A program made the position numbers and the translations under genes. Below, in pieces: positions 5,099-9,836 of a stretch of 9,836 bases of DNA (positions within the stretch are counted from its first letter, which is position 1; the number at the start of each line of letters is the position of its first letter). Source of the stretch: Candidatus Magasanikiibacteriota bacterium. GTDB lineage: Bacteria > Patescibacteriota > Patescibacteriia > Magasanikbacterales > UBA10003. The stretch spans positions 15,421 to 25,256 of the forward strand of contig JAPLWR010000039.1 in the NCBI GenBank assembly GCA_026396495.1, in the 5' to 3' direction. Under the pieces are notes generated by a model. It did no database searches. It worked only from the letters and a program-made list of their open reading frames with translations, and was not told where the DNA came from.

Positions 5099-6710
5099 TT
5101 TTTTAAAGAGTTGGGATTTTTGGGGCCCAGCTGTAGCCGGTCTCATTGGCGGACTGGTTTTTTTTATTTTTTTTGGAGAAACTTTTTGGCCTCAAAATAT
5201 TGATTGGATTTTAGCTGATGGCAGCGATACCTCTCAACTTCAATTGGGTTGGGAATTTTTTAGAAATTCCGCTTGGGTTTGGCCTTGGGGCATAATTAAA
5301 AATTTAAATTATCCAGCAGGTATCTCTGTTTTATATACTGACTCTTTGCCATTGTTGGCTATCTTTTTTAAATTATGGCGTAATATTCTTCCAGCCAATT
5401 TTCAATACATTGGGTTGTGGATGTTTATTTCTTTTATTTTGCAGGGTGTTTATGGTTTTTTATTAATGCGTTTAATAAAAAAAGATACCCTCTTAAATAT
5501 TTTGGGTAGTCTCTTTTTTATTTTTAGTCCCATTGTTTGGCAAAGAATTGCCGGCCATGCTCCTCTGGTTAGTCATTTTGTTGTTTTAGCTACTTTATAT
5601 ATTTGTCTAAGCAGAAAGCCAATTTTACGTGCATATCATTGGGGATTTATTTTAATTACAGCTTTGTTTACACATCCTTATTTATTTTTTATGATTGCGC
5701 CGTGGTGGTTGGTAGAGCAAATACGGTTGTATAAATTAACTTCAAAAATTAAATGGTGGGTAAGTAATTTAATTATTTTATCTTTGTTAGGTGCTTTATC
5801 CTTTATAATAGGAATGTGGACACAAGGGGAAGGGGGAGCCGGTGGCTTTGGCGAATTTTCCATGAATTTAAATTCGCTTTTTAATTCCATGGGTTGGTCA
5901 AAAATTATGCCGGAGTGGCCCATTGCTCAGTTTCAATTTGAGGGTTTTAATTATTTAGGTTTAGGTGTTTTGCTTTTAGGTGTTTTTTCTTGTTATTTTT
6001 TTGTTTTTAAAAAACGTCAGTTTTTTTTATCAGTTTTAAAAAGATTTTGGCCATTTTTACTAGTCTCTGTTTTTTTAACTATTTTGGCCTTGAGTAACAA
6101 AGTTTATTTTAATGCTCATTTAATTTTTTCTTATCCTTTGCCAAAGTTTATAGAAAATATTTTTAGTATCACCAGGTCATCTGGCAGAATGTTTTGGCCC
6201 GTTTATTATTTATTAGTTTTTGCGGCCTTGTTTCCTTTGTGCTTTTTAAAAAGATCAGTAGCTATTATAGTTATTTGTCTAGCACTTATTTTCCAGTTAG
6301 CTGATTTATCAAGAGGTTTGTTTAGGCAAAATTTAAACTACACAGATAAAGTTGAACAGTTTCAATCCCAAACATCTTTTTGGCGGGAGTATATTAGTTG
6401 GGGTTATGTTTTTTCTAACTATAAACACGTTGTGATTTTACCTTATTTTAATCGTTTTGATTTACCTATTTCTTTTTTGGTTGCTAGAAATAGCAAAACT
6501 TTAAATGTGGGTTATTTTGTCAGAAAGCAAGCTGGTACAGAATCTTTTATAAGTGAACAGACTTTAAAAATTTGTAGCGGAAATTTTGATAAAGACACAG
6601 CCTATTTATTTTTTGATAATTTATATAAATGTTTACCACCAGTGGAAACTGCACCTAACAAGTATACTTTGAAGAAGGTTTTTAATTTTTTTGTTTTATC
6701 GCCACAATAA
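5070..6710 (+). CDS. DUF6311-like polytopic membrane protein
   Basis: This 546-residue protein has roughly ten or more hydrophobic segments and a soluble C-terminal part from about residue 430. The first loop holds 'WILADGSDTSQLQLGWEFFR' (46-65) followed by 'SAWVWPWG' and later 'YTDSLPLLAIFFKLW'. This order (acidic loop, GW.FFR, W.WP.G, DS.PLLA..K) is what I recall of DUF6311 proteins, which resemble GT-C membrane glycosyltransferases. Acidic residues D50 and D53 after the first membrane segment would suit a GT-C active site, but no activity is established for this family. The start at 5070 lies inside trmD; no other ATG, GTG or TTG in frame gives the first membrane segment, and no Shine-Dalgarno motif precedes it. 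The 29-base overlap suggests coupled translation with trmD. Confidence 0.68.
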   Translation: MSGGLKKAVNFLKSWDFWGPAVAGLIGGLVFFIFFGETFWPQNIDWILADGSDTSQLQLGWEFFRNSAWVWPWGIIKNLNYPAGISVLYTDSLPLLAIFFKLWRNILPANFQYIGLWMFISFILQGVYGFLLMRLIKKDTLLNILGSLFFIFSPIVWQRIAGHAPLVSHFVVLATLYICLSRKPILRAYHWGFILITALFTHPYLFFMIAPWWLVEQIRLYKLTSKIKWWVSNLIILSLLGALSFIIGMWTQGEGGAGGFGEFSMNLNSLFNSMGWSKIMPEWPIAQFQFEGFNYLGLGVLLLGVFSCYFFVFKKRQFFLSVLKRFWPFLLVSVFLTILALSNKVYFNAHLIFSYPLPKFIENIFSITRSSGRMFWPVYYLLVFAALFPLCFLKRSVAIIVICLALIFQLADLSRGLFRQNLNYTDKVEQFQSQTSFWREYISWGYVFSNYKHVVILPYFNRFDLPISFLVARNSKTLNVGYFVRKQAGTESFISEQTLKICSGNFDKDTAYLFFDNLYKCLPPVETAPNKYTLKKVFNFFVLSPQ

Positions 6711-6759
6711 CCTTTAAATTAGGTGGGCTATATCCTTTATCCGCCCCTTATTCAAAATT

Positions 6760-6768
6760 TGTGGATAA
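6760..6768 (-). promoter_or_regulatory. Consensus DnaA box upstream of the rRNA promoter
   Basis: TGTGGATAA on the plus strand is a perfect TTATCCACA on the other. It ends 15 bases before the -35 of the 16S promoter, where a bound protein could act as activator or repressor. Binding is inference. Confidence 0.4.
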
Positions 6769-6783
6769 CTTAAACTTAAGGAC

Positions 6784-6812
6784 TTGACAGGGTTTTTGGG
6801 ATATAGTATACT
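6784..6812 (+). promoter_or_regulatory. 16S rRNA promoter
   Basis: TTGACA (6784-6789, full consensus), 17 bp, TATACT (6807-6812). The start is predicted near 6819, about 300 bases before mature 16S. It is the best -35 in the window, as expected for an rRNA gene. The bases just after the -10 (CTTATCACAC) are not the strongly GC-rich discriminator typical of stringent control. Confidence 0.82.
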
Positions 6813-6878
6813 CTTATCACACAGAAAAACATCAAAATTTAGCCATTTTTCTAAGTCCGGGAACTCCGGATACTAGAA

Positions 6879-6922
6879 GAAGAAAAAACAGCAACTCAAA
6901 TCTGGGTTTCTGTTTTTTCTTC
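6879..6922 (+). terminator. Terminator-like hairpin in the 16S leader
   Basis: GAAGAAAAAACAG (6879-6891) is perfectly complementary to CTGTTTTTTCTTC (6910-6922). After one C/T mismatch the stem continues as AACTC (6893-6897) with GGGTT (6904-6908) around AAATCT. Read as a terminator, the inner stem CAG..AACTC/GGGTT..CTG is followed by TTTTTTCTTC. It lies between the rRNA promoter and 16S, so polymerase must pass it. Alternatives are a structural leader helix or the end of a small RNA of about 100 nt. Confidence 0.55.
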
Positions 6923-6941
6923 GCCTAAAGTAGTGAAGAAT

Positions 6942-6954
6942 AGAACTTTGAAAA
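6942..6954 (+). promoter_or_regulatory. boxA-like antitermination element
   Basis: AGAACTTTGAAAA resembles the rRNA boxA of Bacillus (TGTTCTTTGAAAAC), the NusB-NusE binding site in nascent rRNA leaders. It partly overlaps an inverted repeat, CTTTGAA/TTCAAAG (6946-6961). It lies downstream of, not before, the terminator-like hairpin, so the match is tentative. Confidence 0.35.
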
Positions 6955-6968
6955 TTCAAAGCAAACCT

Positions 6969-6994
6969 AGACATTAAACACAAGACATTAAACA
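6969..6994 (+). repeat. Tandem 12-base direct repeat in the 16S leader
   Basis: AGACATTAAACA occurs at 6969-6980 and again at 6983-6994, separated by CA (period 14). The second copy forms the start of the left pre-16S processing arm; the first copy could not extend that pairing equally well. Confidence 0.75.
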
Positions 6995-7006
6995 AGTGAT
7001 AGAAAA
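6982..7006 (+). other. Pre-16S processing stem, left arm
   Basis: These 25 bases pair with 8732-8756 without a break: 17 perfect pairs (AAACAAGTGATAGAAAA with TTTTCTATCACTTGTTT), then two G-T pairs and six Watson-Crick pairs. A long helix closing the loop that contains 16S is the normal RNase III processing substrate. Cleavage by RNase III in this organism is inference. Confidence 0.82.
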
Positions 7007-7120
7007 GTCTATTCAATCAAAGTTATGCTTCAACGGATGTTGGAGTAACTTCAAAAAAATTAAACTGTAGTTCTTCGGAATTACAGACAGTTATATTTGA
7101 GAGCCAAAAATCTCAATTTA

Positions 7121-8660
<1,540 letters not shown>

Positions 8661-8768
8661 CTAAGGAGTCACTTATCAGTAATGATATGACTTCAGTCGA
8701 GATGAAAAACTCAATTTTCATCGAATAGTTTTTTTCTATCACTTGTTTGGTGTCTTTTAAAAAGAATG
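8661..8768 (+). other. 16S 3' trailer with hairpins
   Basis: AAGGAG (8663-8668) can pair with CTCCTT (8654-8659), hiding the anti-Shine-Dalgarno in the precursor. A competing hairpin GGAGTCA..TATCA/TGATA..TGACTTC spans 8665-8694. A further 8-bp stem, GATGAAAA/TTTTCATC (8701-8722), precedes the right processing arm. Pairings are read by eye. Confidence 0.6.
8732..8756 (+). other. Pre-16S processing stem, right arm
   Basis: This is the complement of the leader arm at 6982-7006, 25 bp in all. It begins about 70 bases after the mature 3' end and ends 12 bases before the next large hairpin, as expected of an rRNA processing helix. Confidence 0.82.
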
Positions 8769-8845
8769 AAAAGTCTATCTACTCTTGACCTCATCGCAAT
8801 TTTTTGTGATAATAATGATGTTGAAAAGAGCAGGTAGACTTTTTT
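8769..8845 (+). terminator. Terminator-like long hairpin after 16S
   Basis: AAAAGTCTATCTACTCTT (8769-8786) pairs with AAGAGCAGGTAGACTTTT (8826-8843) over 18 positions with one wobble and one mismatch, and the run ends in TTTTTT (8840-8845). The 39-base loop contains a small hairpin and a promoter. It probably ends the 16S transcript before the tRNAs. A role as a processing helix is the alternative. Confidence 0.65.
8785..8813 (+). promoter_or_regulatory. Candidate promoter for the tRNA pair
   Basis: TTGACC (8785-8790), 17 bp, GATAAT (8808-8813), with an extended -10 TG at 8805-8806. The start is predicted near 8820, about 63 bases before tRNA-Ile. The -35 overlaps the end of the left arm of the terminator-like hairpin, so a transcript starting here lacks that arm and cannot form the hairpin. 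Confidence 0.55.
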
Positions 8846-8882
8846 AATAGATGGTAATTTGCCCAAGGGATTAAACCCATAT

Positions 8883-8959
8883 GGGCGCGTAGCTCAGTTG
8901 GTTAGAGCGCGTCACTGATAATGACGAGGTCGTAGGTTCGATTCCTACCGCGCCCACCA
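8883..8959 (+). tRNA. trnI: tRNA-Ile (anticodon GAT)
   Basis: This is a complete 77-nt cloverleaf. Acceptor GGGCGCG (8883-8889) pairs with CGCGCCC (8949-8955), the D-stem is GCTC/GAGC, the anticodon stem is CGTCA/TGACG around CTGATAA with GAT at 8917-8919, and the T-arm is GTAGG/CCTAC with TTCGATT. Discriminator A is followed by an encoded CCA. It reads ATC/ATT codons. Its place downstream of 16S is the usual one, but here it appears to have its own promoter. Confidence 0.96.
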
Positions 8960-8961
8960 TA

Positions 8962-9038
8962 GGGCGGCTAGCTCACTTGGTTAGAGCGCGTCGTTGACAT
9001 CGACGAGGTAATAGGTTCGATTCCTATGCCGCCCACCA
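8962..9038 (+). tRNA. trnV: tRNA-Val (anticodon GAC)
   Basis: This 77-nt cloverleaf lies 2 bases after tRNA-Ile. Acceptor GGGCGGC (8962-8968) pairs with GCCGCCC (9028-9034), the anticodon stem is CGTCG/CGACG around TTGACAT with GAC at 8996-8998, the T-arm is ATAGG/CCTAT, and CCA is encoded. It reads GTC/GTT. It differs from the neighbouring tRNA-Ile at only 13 of 77 positions. Positions 15 and 48 are C and A instead of the usual G15-C48 pair, and 32/38 are T/T. It folds well, so it is probably functional, but these tertiary and loop changes are unusual. Confidence 0.9.
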
Positions 9039-9043
9039 TTGTT

Positions 9044-9070
9044 TTATCAACAAGTTGTTTGATAAATTTT
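9044..9070 (+). terminator. Possible weak terminator after the tRNAs
   Basis: TTATCAA (9044-9050) pairs with TTGATAA (9059-9065), with inner CAA/TTG pairing possible, followed by ATTTT. The stem is all but free of G-C pairs and the next start codon follows directly, so it may equally be a 5' hairpin of the next gene. Confidence 0.28.
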
Positions 9071-9836
9071 ATGTTTACTTTTTCTCAATTTAGAAAAAAT
9101 ATTCTTTTAAGGGATAGTCTTGTGGCTATCTTTTTGTTTTTTATCGGATTTATTTTATATAGATCAATTATTAATGTTGGTTTTTTAAGTGATGATTGGC
9201 ATAGTCTTTTTATCGCAGCTAACGAAGGTCCGATCTGGAAATTTTTTACCACCAATATTATTGGTACTAAGGTGTTATATATTAATTTCTCGTTTATTTA
9301 ATGATTGGCTAGTGGGTTTTTTGGCTGGGACAATTTTTTTAATAATACCTAGTCAGGTGGAATCAGTGGCCTGGATTTCTGTTCAATTACATCTTTTGGC
9401 CACCCTCTTCTATTTAGCAAGCCTCGTGGCATACGAACGATTTGCAAATACAAAAAAAGGTAAAATTTACATTTTGGCCTTGTTTTTAGCTTTGCTTTCT
9501 CTTTTGACTAAAGAAATAGGTATCACTTTTATTGTGGGTTTTATTTTAATGGATCTTTATAAAAAGACTTCCTGGAGAAAAATTTTGCAACGGTTGATTG
9601 CCCCTGCGCTTTTGATCGGGGTATACTTTGGGCTAAGATTTAATGCTACAGGTATTCTTTTTGGCTATTATGGCCAAGCGCAATCTGGTAAAAGTTTGTT
9701 GGAAATGATGCGGATGTTTATCGAGATGACTGTTAATTTGTTTTTTTCTTATCCAGAACGGGTGGTTTTTGCTAATTGGTTTTTTAATCATCTTTTTATT
9801 TATATTTTATTAGCCATTTTATTTTTAGTTGGTAGC
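9071..9836 (+). pseudogene. GT-C type membrane glycosyltransferase, frameshifted and internally deleted (runs off the window)
   Basis: From the ATG at 9071 the frame reads MFTFSQFRKNILLRDSLVAI, a first membrane segment, then 'GFLSDDWHSLFIAANEGPIW' and stops at 9299-9301. Homology resumes one base out of frame near 9276-9285 with 'ISRLFNDW' and stays open to the window end. It includes 'PSQVESVAWISVQLHLLATLFY' and 'LLSLLTKEIGITFIVGFILMDLY'. The SDDW loop after the first membrane helix and the 'VESVAWIS...LLATLF' block are typical of PMT/TMTC-like GT-C glycosyltransferases, which use lipid-linked sugars at the membrane. Between 'GTK' and 'ISRLF' such proteins normally have about 40-50 residues covering another loop and helix; here they are absent. 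A deletion therefore probably caused the frameshift. A sequencing or assembly error is possible. An upstream ATG at 9026 lies inside tRNA-Val and is not credible. Confidence 0.7.

Larger units (their letters stand above)
6819..7120 (+). other. 16S rRNA 5' leader with several hairpins
   Basis: This stretch of about 300 bases has no supportable open reading frame and is best read as pre-16S leader. In order it holds a hairpin TCCGG/CCGGA (6856-6870), a long terminator-like hairpin (6879-6922) and a boxA-like run (6942-6954). Then come a 12-base tandem repeat (6969-6994) and the processing arm (6982-7006). A hairpin AAGTTA..CTTCAAC/GTTGGAG..TAACTT follows (7020-7051). Next is a 9-bp stem capped by TTCG (7065-7086, one G-T pair). 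Last is a pair of mutually exclusive stems next to the mature 5' end (TTGAGA/TCTCAA 7097-7116, or TCTCAAT/ATTGAGA 7111-7130). The stems are read directly; their roles are inferred. Confidence 0.7.

Noticed and set aside
5678..5923. 81-residue minus-strand open frame
   Set aside because: Antisense to a membrane segment region of the DUF6311-like gene; composition is a by-product of that strand.
6721..6749. Imperfect stem AGG-GGGC/GCCCCTT as a terminator for the trmD-membrane protein unit
   Set aside because: Large 14-base loop, a bulge and no T-tract (ATTCAAAATTT follows). It is too weak to call, although some end signal is expected here.
6948..6976. TTGAAA-17-ACATTA as a second 16S promoter downstream of the terminator-like hairpin
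   Set aside because: The -10 matches consensus poorly, and the -35 overlaps a boxA-like inverted repeat, so it is probably chance.
9026..9070. Upstream ATG extending the glycosyltransferase fragment by 15 codons
   Set aside because: The start would lie inside the T-arm of tRNA-Val; the ATG at 9071 directly precedes the first membrane helix.
9241..9301. Programmed frameshift joining the two glycosyltransferase frames
   Set aside because: A conserved segment is missing as well as the frame, and no convincing slippery site with a downstream structure is seen; deletion explains both.

Overview
The window looks like chromosomal DNA from a Candidate Phyla Radiation (Patescibacteria) bacterium, possibly Parcubacteria-like; the exact lineage cannot be fixed by eye. 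The grounds are AT-rich coding sequence, short housekeeping proteins, the standard code with TAA/TAG stops, almost no Shine-Dalgarno motifs, and a 16S rRNA with substitutions in otherwise near-universal segments. Those segments read GCAGCAGCGG in the 530 loop and AATAGACGGGGACC near E. coli position 910, and helix 40 is rebuilt.

Layout, left to right. The 5' end of a TrpR/YerC-like regulator gene runs off the left edge on the minus strand (1-81). Upstream of it, also on the minus strand, is a DHH/DHHA1 phosphoesterase of the NrnA type (187-1149). A divergent, overlapping promoter pair separates that gene from smc (1241-3505), which encodes an unusually short SMC ATPase without a recognisable hinge. 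Next come rpsP (3576-3944), khpA (4075-4395, with a folded leader RNA), trmD (4469-5098, with a conserved loop missing) and a DUF6311-like polytopic membrane protein (5070-6710). rpsP-khpA-trmD is a reduced form of the common rpsP-khpA-rimM-trmD-rplS cluster; rimM and rplS are not here.

The right third is an rRNA/tRNA locus. A consensus promoter at 6784-6812 is followed by a leader of about 300 nt with several hairpins, one of them terminator-like, and then 16S rRNA (about 7121-8660). A trailer arm pairs with the leader over 25 bp. A long terminator-like hairpin at 8769-8845 holds a second promoter in its loop, and tRNA-Ile(GAT) and tRNA-Val(GAC) follow. No 23S rRNA follows the tRNAs. Instead a GT-C type membrane glycosyltransferase gene begins, frameshifted and apparently internally deleted, and runs off the right edge.

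Promoters are easy to read. Eight candidates have a TTG-starting -35 and exactly 17 bp of spacing, and five of them have the same -10, TATACT. Three of the eight have their -35 inside the preceding terminator hairpin. By function the window is mostly information processing: ribosome (S16, 16S), tRNA (TrmD, two tRNAs), RNA binding and turnover (KhpA, NrnA-like) and chromosome organisation (SMC), plus two envelope-type membrane proteins. I found no CRISPR array, insertion sequence or defence system. The most unusual material is in regulatory RNA and promoter architecture and in reduced versions of core proteins.
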